53,651 nucleotides of DNA from JAPUDQ01 sp039916485 (GTDB lineage: Bacteria > Patescibacteriota > Saccharimonadia > Saccharimonadales > Saccharimonadaceae): contig JBDSLH010000005.1 in NCBI GenBank assembly GCA_039916485.1, positions 1 to 53,651 of the forward strand, given 5' to 3'. The notes beneath the pieces were generated by a model. That model was not told the origin of the DNA. It searched no databases and was given only the letters and a program-made list of their open reading frames with translations. This document shows, in pieces, positions 8,994-17,761 of this stretch (positions are counted from its first letter, which is position 1; every line of letters starts with the position of its first letter). A program made the translations under genes and the position numbers.

Positions 8994-9035
8994 ATAACAA
9001 AGAAAACCCCTCTAAACAGGGGTTTTCTTTGTTAT
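8994..9035. terminator. 17-bp perfect-stem terminator after the major pilin
   Basis: The left arm at 8994-9010 pairs with 9019-9035 across an 8-nt loop, without mismatch. GC pairs are at the loop side and the right arm is T-rich. It should insulate pilin expression from pilM. Confidence 0.9.
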
Positions 9036-9038
9036 GAA

Positions 9039-9047
9039 TGTTATACT
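9039..9047 (+). promoter_or_regulatory. Extended -10 promoter of pilM operon
   Basis: TGTTATACT, an extended -10 element, lies directly after the terminator. It predicts a transcript start near 9054 and a leader of about 18 nt. Confidence 0.65.
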
Positions 9048-9072
9048 ATAACCAATAGCAATTAGGATGGGC

Positions 9073-10128
9073 ATGAATCGTACACTATTTCTACAAAAAC
9101 GACCTATTGTCGGTATAGACATTAGCTATACATATGTAAAGCTAATGTCTATAGACCCCTCCAAATGGCAGGTTACTAGCTATGGCTCAATCAACACAGA
9201 TCCGATCAAGGTTCGTCAAAGTCTTACGGGTTCATCCAACTATTTATCAGAAATTATTCAGGATATGCTAAAAAAGAACATCGTAGGTACATTGCCGAGC
9301 GACCAAGTTGTCGTGAGCATACCTACGAATGTCACCTACAGTCGGAGCGTAACGCTTCCGAAGGCTGGCATTAAAAAGCTAGATGATGCGATAGCCCTTG
9401 AAGCAAGCCAATACATACCGGTCGCTTTATCCGAGTTAAACCTATCATACGAAGTATTATCGGAAACAGAGGAGAACATCGATATCCTCATGTCCGCAGC
9501 GCCCAAGCGTATTGTTGATACCGTGGTTGCTGCATGCAACAGTGCAGGGCTGACTGTTGTTGGCGTACAGCCGAGCATTAATTCTGTTGCCCGTTTAATT
9601 ACGTTGACCGAGCAAGGACATTTACCAACTGTGATCGTCGATATTGGCGCAGCAGACACTGATCTTGCCATACTTAACGAACGGATTCGAGCAAACGCAA
9701 GTATTCAAGTTGGCAGTAATACATTCACCTATGCAATTTCTGAAAAACTAGGCGTATCACTTGAAAGCGCTCATCAGATGAAGGTCTTACATGGACTGAG
9801 TCATGGGTCAAAACAGAAAAAAATTGCCGATGCATTAGATGAGCCACTATCCCAAATACTGTCTGAGATCCATAAAATTATTAGATACTACAATGAACGC
9901 TTAGACGCTGCACAAAAAATTGAGCAAGTTATCATTGTAGGTAGTGGGTCCGACGTACCAGGACTTGGAGATTATTTCACCAACGAGCTCGTTATGCCTG
10001 CCCGTATAGCCAGTCCGTGGGTTGTTCTCAACTTCGGTGACTTACCCCAGCCTGCTAAGCAGTTCCGCCCACGATATATTAGTGTTGCGGGCCTTGCCAC
10101 TACGAGACCTGAGGAAATCACCTCATGA
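9073..10128 (+). CDS. pilM: PilM, actin-like pilus assembly protein
   Basis: Cytoplasmic actin-like (SHS2/ASKHA) ATPase that binds the PilN N-terminus and links the motor to the membrane complex. Seen: VGIDISYTYVKLM near residue 16 (phosphate 1 loop), TVIVDIGAADTDLAIL near residue 188 (phosphate 2) and IIVGSGSDVPGL near residue 293 (adenosine loop). Length is 351 residues from the ATG at 9073. That start is preferred over the ATG at 9067, which would overlap the AGGA ribosome-binding site. The 3' end overlaps pilN by 4 nt. Confidence 0.93.
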   Translation: MNRTLFLQKRPIVGIDISYTYVKLMSIDPSKWQVTSYGSINTDPIKVRQSLTGSSNYLSEIIQDMLKKNIVGTLPSDQVVVSIPTNVTYSRSVTLPKAGIKKLDDAIALEASQYIPVALSELNLSYEVLSETEENIDILMSAAPKRIVDTVVAACNSAGLTVVGVQPSINSVARLITLTEQGHLPTVIVDIGAADTDLAILNERIRANASIQVGSNTFTYAISEKLGVSLESAHQMKVLHGLSHGSKQKKIADALDEPLSQILSEIHKIIRYYNERLDAAQKIEQVIIVGSGSDVPGLGDYFTNELVMPARIASPWVVLNFGDLPQPAKQFRPRYISVAGLATTRPEEITS

Positions 10129-10700
10129 TAAATCTACTCAGTACCGAGTCAAAAAAGGAGCTCAAAGCAGCCCGCAGGAATGTGGTTCTTCGGAAATACG
10201 TGTTCACAACGTTATTCCTCGTCCTAGTGATTGCAGGTTCATATGCTGTAGGTTACGGTATTATGTATAGCCAAGAATCAAACTATAAGCGGCAGATCGC
10301 TGAATACGCTCCCCAAAAAGCAACTTACTCTGATACGCTCAAGCAAGCCACTGAATACAACAAAAACTTATCAATAGCAAAATCTATATTAGGTAATGAA
10401 CTATCATATAGCTCCTTTACGACACTTCTTGCCCAGACGATGCCCAAGCAAGTTGTATTAGTTGGATTAAATATTGCTACTAAAGACCTAGCAAAACCTG
10501 TTGAATTTTTCTTTGGAGCAAAATCATATAGCGATGTCCTTGCTACAAAAGAATCCCTTGAGAAATCGCCATACTTTTCTGAAGTACAGATCCGTTCAAC
10601 AAATAAATTGCCGCAGGGCACATATCCCTATCAGTTTACTGTCATTCTTACGTTTGATAGAGCAGCCTTCTCTAAAGCACATAAAGAAGGATCATTGTAA
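10125..10700 (+). CDS. pilN: PilN-like membrane assembly protein
   Basis: The cytoplasmic N-terminus MINLLSTESKKELKAARRN resembles the PilN INLLP motif that binds PilM. One membrane helix (residues ~25-48) and a coiled-coil plus ferredoxin-like outer domain follow. At 191 residues the length fits. It sits between pilM and pilO with a 4-nt overlap upstream and TAATG downstream. Confidence 0.9.
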   Translation: MINLLSTESKKELKAARRNVVLRKYVFTTLFLVLVIAGSYAVGYGIMYSQESNYKRQIAEYAPQKATYSDTLKQATEYNKNLSIAKSILGNELSYSSFTTLLAQTMPKQVVLVGLNIATKDLAKPVEFFFGAKSYSDVLATKESLEKSPYFSEVQIRSTNKLPQGTYPYQFTVILTFDRAAFSKAHKEGSL

Positions 10701-11278
10701 TGGGTAATTCTAAGATGACTGCAATTACACTACAGTTTGGACTTATAGCGCTTATAGTACTGCTTGTCGGTGGTATTATCGGTATATTTTTCTTAGCACA
10801 AACCGTTATGTCTCAAAAAGCACTCTCAACCGACCACTATCGCACAGATGCTGAGCTAGCACAGGAAGAAATCGTTCGCCTCCAGCAACTTAAGTCTATC
10901 CTCAAAAATGATCAAGGCACAATTGAGAAAACAGCTCGTATTGTCGCTCAAAGCCAACAGTATCAATTCCAAGATCAAGTCATCAATGACGTGACTTCAT
11001 ATGCAAAGCGCAATAATATTGAAGTACTTAGCTTTGACTTTGGCCTGAAGCCTGGAGCAGCCGCTCAAGACCCCACTAGTGGATCAACTCAACAAAAGAC
11101 CATTGTAAAAGTTCAGTTAAGTAACGACATCCCATATGATTCATTTTTACGCTTCCTCAAGTCCCTTGAACAAAACATCACAAAGATGCAGTTAACGGGT
11201 ATTGCCTTGCAACCAAATGTTACACAGCCAAATCTGATTTTAGCACCGACGATTGAGCTGGAGGTATTCCTGCGATGA
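10700..11278 (+). CDS. pilO: PilO-like membrane assembly protein
   Basis: One N-terminal membrane helix (residues ~10-35), then a coiled coil and a ferredoxin-like domain of about 120 residues with PYDSFLRFLKSLEQN. Size (192 residues), topology and position after PilN identify it. It would form the PilN-PilO heterodimer. It is translationally coupled on both sides. Confidence 0.88.
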   Translation: MGNSKMTAITLQFGLIALIVLLVGGIIGIFFLAQTVMSQKALSTDHYRTDAELAQEEIVRLQQLKSILKNDQGTIEKTARIVAQSQQYQFQDQVINDVTSYAKRNNIEVLSFDFGLKPGAAAQDPTSGSTQQKTIVKVQLSNDIPYDSFLRFLKSLEQNITKMQLTGIALQPNVTQPNLILAPTIELEVFLR

Positions 11279-11571
11279 AAGTTGATATGAAGTTGCCTCC
11301 GTACATACAAAAGATCGGTCATTCAGTATTTGCTCACTATGCCATAATCAGCTTTCTACTAGCAATGGGAACACTCATATACTGTGTTTACTCTATTCAA
11401 GTGCTCATGACGGCACCAAGCGATACAGAATATCGTGACGCGCAGTTACAAAAAAATACCAAGACTTCGTTTGATAAAACTACGATTGAACAAGTAAATC
11501 AACTTCGAACCACCGATGACACAAACACAGTGACATTACCATCAGGCCGACTCAACCCCTTCACCGAGTAG
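11275..11571 (+). CDS. Small membrane protein at the PilP position
   Basis: 98 residues with one membrane helix (residues ~20-42), a polar linker, and a C-terminus ending SGRLNPFTE. PilP proteins carry a D/NPF motif after a linker, but the PilP beta domain is absent here. With no outer-membrane secretin in the locus, it may be a reduced PilP-like accessory. It overlaps pilO by 4 nt. Function is inferred from context only. Confidence 0.7.
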   Translation: MKVDMKLPPYIQKIGHSVFAHYAIISFLLAMGTLIYCVYSIQVLMTAPSDTEYRDAQLQKNTKTSFDKTTIEQVNQLRTTDDTNTVTLPSGRLNPFTE

Positions 11572-11586
11572 TGATACAATACAGTC

Positions 11587-12150
11587 ATGCTTTTATTATC
11601 TGAGCACTTACAGACTATTCCTATCATGAGTCTACAAACGGGCTCTGAGCTAGCAAAGACTTCGTTGCCTATTATTGATCCTAAGGACTTATCTGTAATT
11701 GCTTCATACGTAGAAGGACCCGGTATTGGAACCGACCCACGCGTGCTCTTTATGAGTGACATACGAGAAGCTGGTGAACTCGGATACATCGTTGATGACA
11801 GCAACAGTATTATGACGCTTGAGGGGCTTGTGAGACTTCAAGCCATCGTTGATGAGCATTTTGATATCATAGGTATGCTCGTCGTAGACAATACAGGGGA
11901 AAAGATAGGCAAAGTCGAAGATTTTTCTTTTAACCCAAATGACTTTATGATTTATCAGTTATTCGTTAAAACATCAATCCTGCGCGGATTCCTGAGCGAC
12001 ACCAGGATCATACATCGAACACAGATCATTGATGTTACACCTCAAAAAATTATTGTTGAGACGCCAAATATTCGCGACCGCGTAAAATCTACGAAGGACG
12101 CAGCAGCACTCGTTAATCCGTTTCGGGCTCCTGGGACTGAGACTCGCTAA
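11587..12150 (+). CDS. PRC-barrel domain protein
   Basis: 187 residues containing two PRC-barrel-like modules. The second is clearest at IIGMLVVDNTGEKIGKVEDFSFN, near residue 95. No signal or membrane segment is seen, so it is probably cytoplasmic. PRC-barrels occur in RimM and photosynthetic reaction-centre H subunits and mediate protein or RNA contacts; the role here is unknown. The start is ATG 11587, six bases after the extended -10 TGATACAAT (11572-11580), which predicts a leaderless mRNA. Its 3' end overlaps the convergent recX by 38 nt. Confidence 0.85.
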   Translation: MLLLSEHLQTIPIMSLQTGSELAKTSLPIIDPKDLSVIASYVEGPGIGTDPRVLFMSDIREAGELGYIVDDSNSIMTLEGLVRLQAIVDEHFDIIGMLVVDNTGEKIGKVEDFSFNPNDFMIYQLFVKTSILRGFLSDTRIIHRTQIIDVTPQKIIVETPNIRDRVKSTKDAAALVNPFRAPGTETR

Positions 12151-12781
12151 TCTTTTGTTTGATTAGATCATAATCAAATCCTTGACGAGCAAGATACTGC
12201 ATGAGCTTTTGATCGTCGTACCTAATGCGTTTTTTTGCAATTATTTTGTCAATTTCAGAATCATCGGTTCGTGTTGATTCTGCGGTCGCCAATTCAATAA
12301 TACCTTGAGAGACGCCCTTACTTCGAAGCTCAGAAATAATTTTACGTTTACTCGAACCTTTTGTCTGATTTCTATTCTCCACCCAAAAGCGTGTGAAGCG
12401 TTCGTCATCAACATAGCCCTTAGTTTGCAGCCGCTCCAGCACACGATCAGCAATCGTTTGACTCACACCTTCTCTATCCGTAACTTCTCCAGTGTGTCTA
12501 TTTTTGACTTTCGTCGTGCGTGTTTTTCGCCATAAATAATCGCGGATTTCTTTTGCACTATGCGGTCGTATCATCGTGTACTCAAGAGCACGTGAATAGA
12601 GCTTACCGAACTGGCTTTCCTGCTCTAGTTCCTGAAGCTCTTTCTCTTCATACTCTTTACCAACTTTGAGGCCCAGTTCACCAACCTGGTATACGTCTAA
12701 TGAAAACCGATATTTTCCGTCAACAGAAATATTTACCCGATCATTATTACGAGCCTGGATATTGATGTCAGTTATTTTCAT
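12113..12781 (-). CDS. recX: RecX regulatory protein
   Basis: RecX controls RecA filament extension. 222 residues from MKITDINIQAR; an upstream in-frame extension lies inside the preceding gene. Visible family signatures are ALEYTMIRPHSAKEIRDYL (first helical repeat), YVDDERFTRFWVENR (the conserved DE/RFA-type motif) and KRKIISELRSKGVSQ. It is the third gene after recA and the 106-aa ORF, overlapping the latter by 14 nt. Confidence 0.93.
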   Translation of the reverse strand: MKITDINIQARNNDRVNISVDGKYRFSLDVYQVGELGLKVGKEYEEKELQELEQESQFGKLYSRALEYTMIRPHSAKEIRDYLWRKTRTTKVKNRHTGEVTDREGVSQTIADRVLERLQTKGYVDDERFTRFWVENRNQTKGSSKRKIISELRSKGVSQGIIELATAESTRTDDSEIDKIIAKKRIRYDDQKLMQYLARQGFDYDLIKQKISESQSQEPETD

Positions 12782-13088
12782 GAGTATCTGTGCGACCGAA
12801 CATCGAACCTCGAGGCACTGAAAAGCTGTGGCTGTAGCTACCATCGTGATTTGCCACTGGTATCAGAATGGATCGTTCTGTGACAGATGCAGCCTGCCTG
12901 CCGAGAGCTGTTCGCAAGCGCTCATCCTCAACTGTGTCAATTTCTGACTGCATAACACTACCACGTTCAGATTGCTGGTGTGGTATGCCTCTAAGCCGAA
13001 GTCTGTGCAACATGAGCGACATAGATGATGGTTCAGCTGGCTTTACTATCCACCATAGACTTTGATCTGCATTGCCTTCAGTATTCAT
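12768..13088 (-). CDS. Unknown small protein between recA and recX
   Basis: 106 residues from the ATG at 13088, one base after the recA stop. I do not recognise a family. It is soluble, with a charged middle (ESERGSVMQSE-type segment) and no membrane helix. Overlap with recX and tight spacing to recA mean it is cotranscribed, so a role in recombination or its control is plausible. That is inference. Confidence 0.7.
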   Translation of the reverse strand: MNTEGNADQSLWWIVKPAEPSSMSLMLHRLRLRGIPHQQSERGSVMQSEIDTVEDERLRTALGRQAASVTERSILIPVANHDGSYSHSFSVPRGSMFGRTDTHENN

Positions 13089-13089
13089 G

Positions 13090-14121
13090 TTACTCCTCAA
13101 CAGTAGCGACTTTTGCACGGACAGCTTTATCAATCTCGGCAAGTACTTTGGGATTCTCTTTGAGATAGATCTTAGTGGCTTCACGTCCTTGGCCTATCTT
13201 GCCATCCTTGTAGTCAAACCATGCACCGGCTTTGCCAACAATGCCATGAATTACCGCAAGGTCCAACACGTCGCCAGTTGCGCTGATCCCTTCGTTGTAC
13301 ATGATATCGAATTCAGCAATTCTAAATGGCGGGGCGATCTTATTCTTCACCACCTTAACCTTGGTTCGGTTTCCTATAATTTCATCGCCCTGTTTGATCT
13401 GACCAGTACGACGGATGTCGAGACGGACAGATGCGTAGAACTTCAACGCGTTACCTCCTGTTGTAGTCTCAGGATTCCCGAACATCACACCGATTTTCAT
13501 GCGGATCTGGTTGATAAAGATAACGGTTGCTTTACTCTTATTGATAATCCCCGTGAGTTTACGGAGTGCTTGGCTCATCAAACGAGCCTGAAGACCCATA
13601 TGACTGTCACCCATATCACCATCGATTTCAGCCTGTGGTACAAGAGCTGCTACTGAGTCAACCACAATGAGATCGACTGCGTTTGAGCGTACTAGTGTCT
13701 CAACTATTTCTAACGCTTGCTCGCCATTGTCTGGCTGAGCTACAAGTAAATTAGCAGTATCAACCCCAAGTCTCTTCGCATACGCTGGATCGAGTGCATG
13801 CTCTGCATCGATAAATGCGGCAGTGCCACCTTGGCGTTGCATTTCTGCAATCGCATGAAGTGTTAACGTTGTTTTACCACTTGATTCAGGCCCATACACC
13901 TCGATAATACGCCCTTTAGGGTATCCACCACCGAGGGCAATATCCAGCGAAAGTGCACCTGATGGCAAGAGTTCAACATCTGCTCTTCGATTATCACCTA
14001 GCTTCATGATAGATCCATCACCAAATTGTTTTGTGATCTGTTCTACTGCGAGTCCGAGTGCCTTTGCTTTGCCTTCGTTAATGCCGCTCTGATTTTCAGA
14101 TTTTTTAGATTTGTCAGCCAT
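13090..14121 (-). CDS. recA: RecA recombinase
   Basis: Forms the ATP-dependent strand-exchange filament. Seen: Walker A GPESSGKTT near residue 68, Walker B LIVVDSVAAL, the L1/L2 DNA-binding loops (QAEIDGDMGDSHMG and MKIGVMFGNPETTTGGNAL) and KFYASVRLDIRR. It has 343 residues, with a short C-terminus lacking a long acidic tail. The start is MADKSKK at 14121, with GGAGGG at 12-7 nt upstream. The -10 TATAAT is at 14144-14149 (minus). I see no LexA-type operator. Confidence 0.99.
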   Translation of the reverse strand: MADKSKKSENQSGINEGKAKALGLAVEQITKQFGDGSIMKLGDNRRADVELLPSGALSLDIALGGGYPKGRIIEVYGPESSGKTTLTLHAIAEMQRQGGTAAFIDAEHALDPAYAKRLGVDTANLLVAQPDNGEQALEIVETLVRSNAVDLIVVDSVAALVPQAEIDGDMGDSHMGLQARLMSQALRKLTGIINKSKATVIFINQIRMKIGVMFGNPETTTGGNALKFYASVRLDIRRTGQIKQGDEIIGNRTKVKVVKNKIAPPFRIAEFDIMYNEGISATGDVLDLAVIHGIVGKAGAWFDYKDGKIGQGREATKIYLKENPKVLAEIDKAVRAKVATVEE

Positions 14122-14143
14122 TATATCCCTCCATTCACATCTA

Positions 14144-14172
14144 ATTATACTCCGATAAGTGTTACAATTATA
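14144..14172. promoter_or_regulatory. Overlapping divergent promoters of recA and orphan pilin
   Basis: The recA -10 (TATAAT on minus, 14144-14149) and the pilin -10 (TACAAT on plus, 14163-14168) are 13 bases apart. The recA -35 window falls on about 14167-14172, over the pilin -10, so the two promoters cannot both be filled at once. Confidence 0.6.
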
Positions 14173-14175
14173 GCT

Positions 14176-14565
14176 ATGAAGAAACAATCTGGTTTTACTG
14201 TAATTGAACTATTAGTTGTGGTTATTGTATTTGTACTCGCTGGTATGTTTTTCCTGCAGCAAAAATCTCAAATTGAACGAGTTGATCGCGATCGACAACG
14301 AAAAACCTCTATCAACGCCTTCCATTATTCCTTGCAAGAGGTTTATTACAAGCAAAAGGGATCTTATCCAAAGGCGATAGATGAAAAGGTTCTTCCATCA
14401 GTTGATCCTACATTATTCAAAGATCCGAATGGGAAAACAGTTGGCGATCAGGGCTCAAATTATAGATACGAAGGCTTGGACTGCGAAGGTGATGTGTGCA
14501 AAGATTATTCCTTGCGTGCTGATCTTGAAGCCGAAGACGATTTCGTTCGTCGCTCTACTCAATAA
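14176..14565 (+). CDS. Orphan type IV pilin divergent from recA
   Basis: Short leader MKKQSG, then FTVIELLVVVIVFVLAGMFF with Glu5; 129 residues. RQRKTSINAFHYSLQEVYY and KQKGSYPKAI match the fold of the major pilin at 8512. CEGDVC near the end is probably a disulfide. The start ATG 14176 follows the -10 TACAAT by 7 nt, so the mRNA should be leaderless. Longer upstream readings would run into recA. Being apart from the pil operon and back-to-back with recA suggests a competence pilin, as a hypothesis. Confidence 0.88.
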   Translation: MKKQSGFTVIELLVVVIVFVLAGMFFLQQKSQIERVDRDRQRKTSINAFHYSLQEVYYKQKGSYPKAIDEKVLPSVDPTLFKDPNGKTVGDQGSNYRYEGLDCEGDVCKDYSLRADLEAEDDFVRRSTQ

Positions 14566-14567
14566 GA

Positions 14568-15353
14568 CTACTGATCTTCGTCAGTATCAACAGGACGTCC
14601 ATTTTTAAATGCTTCGACAGCATTATTCAGTAGTGCGACTTGGCGATTAGGATTTTCTACGAAACTGAAACGATATGTTGTTTCGTCACCTTCCGTAGAT
14701 AATCTTAGTGAGCCATAGTTGAGCATATACTGTAAGATCCCTGTTTGTTTAAAACTGGCGTCTTCAATATTACTAAGACTAATTGTCTGCTCTTTCTTAG
14801 CAAACAGGCCAGTCTGTATATGCTGTGTTACACTCTCATTTGTCAAAAAGAATCGATTGCTTTCATAAATAACCGTGGCAATTATTCCGACTAAGAATGT
14901 GAGTACAACAAGTCCGAGTAAAATCATAGCCAGTGAAGGTATACTCGCTTCTCCAACAAAGGAACTGTCTCCGATTGTACCCATCACCATGAAAATACCT
15001 GCAGTAAGCATAGCAACCAGCAACCCTACTGCGCCCCATATACCGAGTAAACCAATAGGATGGCGTGTGATGGCGCTAATCACATACTCACCTTCACTGA
15101 GATTAAGGTAGGGGAACTTATGTCTTGAGTTCTCATGTTTTTCTTTAACTTCTGGTGATAGGTCAGGAGCCATTGGCTCATGAGGACGAGCCATGTACAC
15201 AACCTGAGGTGTAGACGAAGCCGTTTGGTCAGCACCAGATGGTGAGTTATTTGTAGTATCCGTAACTGCTTTTTGGAATTGCGTCGCATCAACTTTAATA
15301 GGATTACCGTGTTCATCATAGACTATTTTAGTGTTGATCGGGTCTTGTGGCAT
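14568..15353 (-). CDS. PH-domain (YdbS/YdbT-type) membrane protein
   Basis: 261 residues. The polar N-terminus (~1-85) is likely cytoplasmic. Two membrane helices follow (~105-130 and ~142-168), then a bacterial PH domain (bPH_2) with NRFFLTNESVTQH, KKEQTISLSNIEDASFKQT and NYGSLRLST. Its function is unknown; related proteins sit in membrane-stress contexts. The ATG at 15353 is chosen because TATACT (minus, 15360-15365) lies 6 nt upstream, inside a longer TTG-started reading. It is convergent with the orphan pilin, 2 nt apart. Confidence 0.82.
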   Translation of the reverse strand: MPQDPINTKIVYDEHGNPIKVDATQFQKAVTDTTNNSPSGADQTASSTPQVVYMARPHEPMAPDLSPEVKEKHENSRHKFPYLNLSEGEYVISAITRHPIGLLGIWGAVGLLVAMLTAGIFMVMGTIGDSSFVGEASIPSLAMILLGLVVLTFLVGIIATVIYESNRFFLTNESVTQHIQTGLFAKKEQTISLSNIEDASFKQTGILQYMLNYGSLRLSTEGDETTYRFSFVENPNRQVALLNNAVEAFKNGRPVDTDEDQ

Positions 15354-15372
15354 ATGTTTAGTATACCTCAAA

Positions 15373-16374
15373 CTACTGAGTGTTAGCTAAGTGTGATTTT
15401 GCTTTGAGAGTTACAACTCTGCCTCGAGGAGTTCGTTCAATAAATCCAATTTGCATGAGATATGGCTCATAGAAATCCTCTATGGTCGTCTGTTCATCTC
15501 CAGTCAGGGCAGAGATTGTATTCAAGCCGACCGCACGATCACCATATGCCTCAAGAATCTTTGATAATAATTGACGATCAGCAGGATCCAGCCCCAGCGC
15601 GTCTATTTCCATCATAGCAAGTGCTTTGGTTGTAATAACCGTATCGATGATGCCATCCCCATTCACGTCAGCATAATCGCGTACGCGTTTCAGCAGTCTG
15701 TTTGCTATACGTGGTGTTAAGCGAGCTCGAGTTGAGAGCTGATTTGCAGCCTCAGGATGAATTGAAACTCCTAATATTCCTGCAGCTCGACTAATAATTC
15801 GTGCTATCTCATCATGCGTATAAAACTCAAGCCGATAAATATGTCCAAATCTGTCACGCAGTGGGGCCGCGAGGCTACCTGTCCTCGTCGTTGCTCCGAT
15901 AACAGTAAATTTAGGGAGATCGAGGCGAATACTTCGTGCTGCAGGTCCTTTACCTATAACGATATCCAGCTTGAAATCTTCCATTGCGCTATATAGGACT
16001 TCCTCTACAGCTCGTCCAAGTCTATGAATTTCATCAATGAATAAAATATCACCATCAGAAAGATTAGTAAGTATGCTGGCTAGATCACCGGCTCGCTCTA
16101 TTGCAGGCCCTGCAGTGATGCGGAGTCCTGCCCCCATCTCATTTGCAATAACACTTGCCATAGTTGTCTTGCCCAACCCTGGAGGCCCGTACAACAACAC
16201 ATGATCTATAGGTTCTGACCGTTTCTTGGCTGCATCGATTGCAAGTTTAAGGTTTTTCTTTAAACGGTCTTGTCCGATATATTCATCAAAGCGTTGCGGG
16301 CGCAGCGTGACTTCTATCAACTGCTCATCGGTATCATCAGTAGCGGTTGTATCTACAATACGTTCAATTGCCAT
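15373..16374 (-). CDS. ruvB: RuvB Holliday junction helicase motor
   Basis: AAA+ ATPase that drives branch migration with RuvA. Seen: FDEYIGQDRLKKNL at the N-terminus, Walker A GPPGLGKTT near residue 54, Walker B LFIDEIHRL, sensor 1 GATTRTGSL, and a C-terminal winged helix with the DFYEPYLMQIGFIERTPRGR signature. 333 residues, full length. It follows the aldo/keto reductase by 7 nt on the same strand. Confidence 0.98.
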   Translation of the reverse strand: MAIERIVDTTATDDTDEQLIEVTLRPQRFDEYIGQDRLKKNLKLAIDAAKKRSEPIDHVLLYGPPGLGKTTMASVIANEMGAGLRITAGPAIERAGDLASILTNLSDGDILFIDEIHRLGRAVEEVLYSAMEDFKLDIVIGKGPAARSIRLDLPKFTVIGATTRTGSLAAPLRDRFGHIYRLEFYTHDEIARIISRAAGILGVSIHPEAANQLSTRARLTPRIANRLLKRVRDYADVNGDGIIDTVITTKALAMMEIDALGLDPADRQLLSKILEAYGDRAVGLNTISALTGDEQTTIEDFYEPYLMQIGFIERTPRGRVVTLKAKSHLANTQ

Positions 16375-16381
16375 TCCTTTA

Positions 16382-17170
16382 TTATGGCACAAACGTAGGA
16401 TTCCAACATGTCCTCATATTTTTGTCGAGTTTTTTTAATTCTAGGAGGTCATCTGGTGTCAGGGAAAAATCAAGTACTTGCTTATTTTGTCTAATCCGAT
16501 CAGGGTTCACCGATTTGGGTAAAATGATAAATCCTTGTTCTATGCACCAGCGTAACATTACTTGTGCATAGCTTACTCCATGTTGCTTCGCGATATTGGT
16601 AATGATTGGATTATTCATCTCTTTGCCGTGCGCCAGCGGAGAATAAGCCTCAAGTATGATCTGATTATCATTGCAATAGTCTACAAGTTCTGGCTGCTGC
16701 AAAAAGAGATGTAGCTCAACTTGATTAACATGTGGCGTTGGTAATCCTTGTTGTTTTAATTCCTTTAGGTGACGGATCGTGTAATTACTTACCCCGATAT
16801 GTCTCGCGCTGCCTGATTGCTGAATGTCAACAAGTGCGCTCCAGGTGTTTTTTCTCAGGAACGATACGGGAAAATGTAATAGTAGCAAATCGACATATTC
16901 AGTTTGTAAATTTTGTAGCGAGGTTTCAAAACTCTTTTTTGCCCGAGAATAGCCAAAATTATGAACGCTTATTTTTGTGGTCAAAAATAATTCATCACGA
17001 GGTATGCCGCTCGATTTCCATGCACTACCGAGTAGCTTTTCATTCCCATATATTTGAGCAGTATCAAAATGACGATAGCCCGCATCGATTGCTGCTTTGA
17101 CGGCTATATCAAACTCTTGTTCGTCCGTTATTTTCCAAAGACCAAGACCAAGCTGTGGAATTGTATCCAT
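16382..17170 (-). CDS. Aldo/keto reductase inside the ruv operon
   Basis: NADPH-dependent oxidoreductase with a TIM-barrel fold. The catalytic tetrad is visible: Asp in GYRHFDTAQIYGNE, Tyr in the same motif, Lys in LFLTTKIS, and His in VDLLLLHFP. GVSNYTIRHL, VNQVELHLF and IILPKSVNPDRIRQN (cofactor binding) also match the family. 262 residues from the ATG at 17170; a TTG at 17179 overlapping the ruvA stop is the alternative. The substrate cannot be told. It lies between ruvA and ruvB and is presumably cotranscribed. Confidence 0.95.
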   Translation of the reverse strand: MDTIPQLGLGLWKITDEQEFDIAVKAAIDAGYRHFDTAQIYGNEKLLGSAWKSSGIPRDELFLTTKISVHNFGYSRAKKSFETSLQNLQTEYVDLLLLHFPVSFLRKNTWSALVDIQQSGSARHIGVSNYTIRHLKELKQQGLPTPHVNQVELHLFLQQPELVDYCNDNQIILEAYSPLAHGKEMNNPIITNIAKQHGVSYAQVMLRWCIEQGFIILPKSVNPDRIRQNKQVLDFSLTPDDLLELKKLDKNMRTCWNPTFVP

Positions 17171-17175
17171 CTCGA

Positions 17176-17754
17176 TCAATTACCAGACTGGAGGGCACTG
17201 CGCACTCGGTCGCTGACCGGCAATGACTGATCTACACCACCAAGGGCTTTTGTTGCATCTTGTAATGTATAGCCGAGTGCGATGAGCGCTTCGAGCGCTT
17301 CATCATTGGTGTTAAGCTCTGTCTGCACTAGGTTGCCTTCGCTCATGTACGTCGGCAGACCAACTTTATCATGTAGATCAACTGCAACTCGCTCGGCAGT
17401 TTTCTTTCCGACTCCGGATGCTCCCGATATATAAGCAGTGTCAGAATTGGCGATACCATTCCGTACTTGTTCGGCAGTACCGAGACTCAGTATTGCGAGC
17501 GCAGCTTTGGGACCGACGCCTTGAACCGTGATAAGCATCTCAAATAGTTTTTTTGCAGCAAGCGTGCTAAATCCAAATAGTTCACTAGATTGCTCGCGAA
17601 CGTGATGGTAGGTAAACATTTTTATCTCGGCGTTGAGCAAAGCGATTTCATAATCACCGACTGAGACCTGCACTTCATAGCCAACACCATGAACATCAAT
17701 GATAATAGCGTTATTAAACTTTTCGGCAACTGTGCCGTGGACGTGTGCGATCAT
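17176..17754 (-). CDS. ruvA: RuvA Holliday junction binding protein
   Basis: Tetrameric junction-binding partner of RuvB. The N-terminal OB fold contains VHGVGYEVQVS. Two helix-hairpin-helix motifs follow (ITVQGVGPKAALAILS and ISGASGVGKKTAERV), then a C-terminal UBA-like domain with EALIALGYTLQDATKAL. 192 residues. It starts 7 nt after the ruvC stop, giving the order ruvC-ruvA-AKR-ruvB. Confidence 0.97.
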   Translation of the reverse strand: MIAHVHGTVAEKFNNAIIIDVHGVGYEVQVSVGDYEIALLNAEIKMFTYHHVREQSSELFGFSTLAAKKLFEMLITVQGVGPKAALAILSLGTAEQVRNGIANSDTAYISGASGVGKKTAERVAVDLHDKVGLPTYMSEGNLVQTELNTNDEALEALIALGYTLQDATKALGGVDQSLPVSDRVRSALQSGN

Positions 17755-17761
17755 ATATCTA

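Noticed and set aside
14122..14175. LexA/SOS operator before recA
   Set aside because: No GAAC-N4-GTTC or CTG-N10-CAG type palindrome is seen; only two overlapping promoters.
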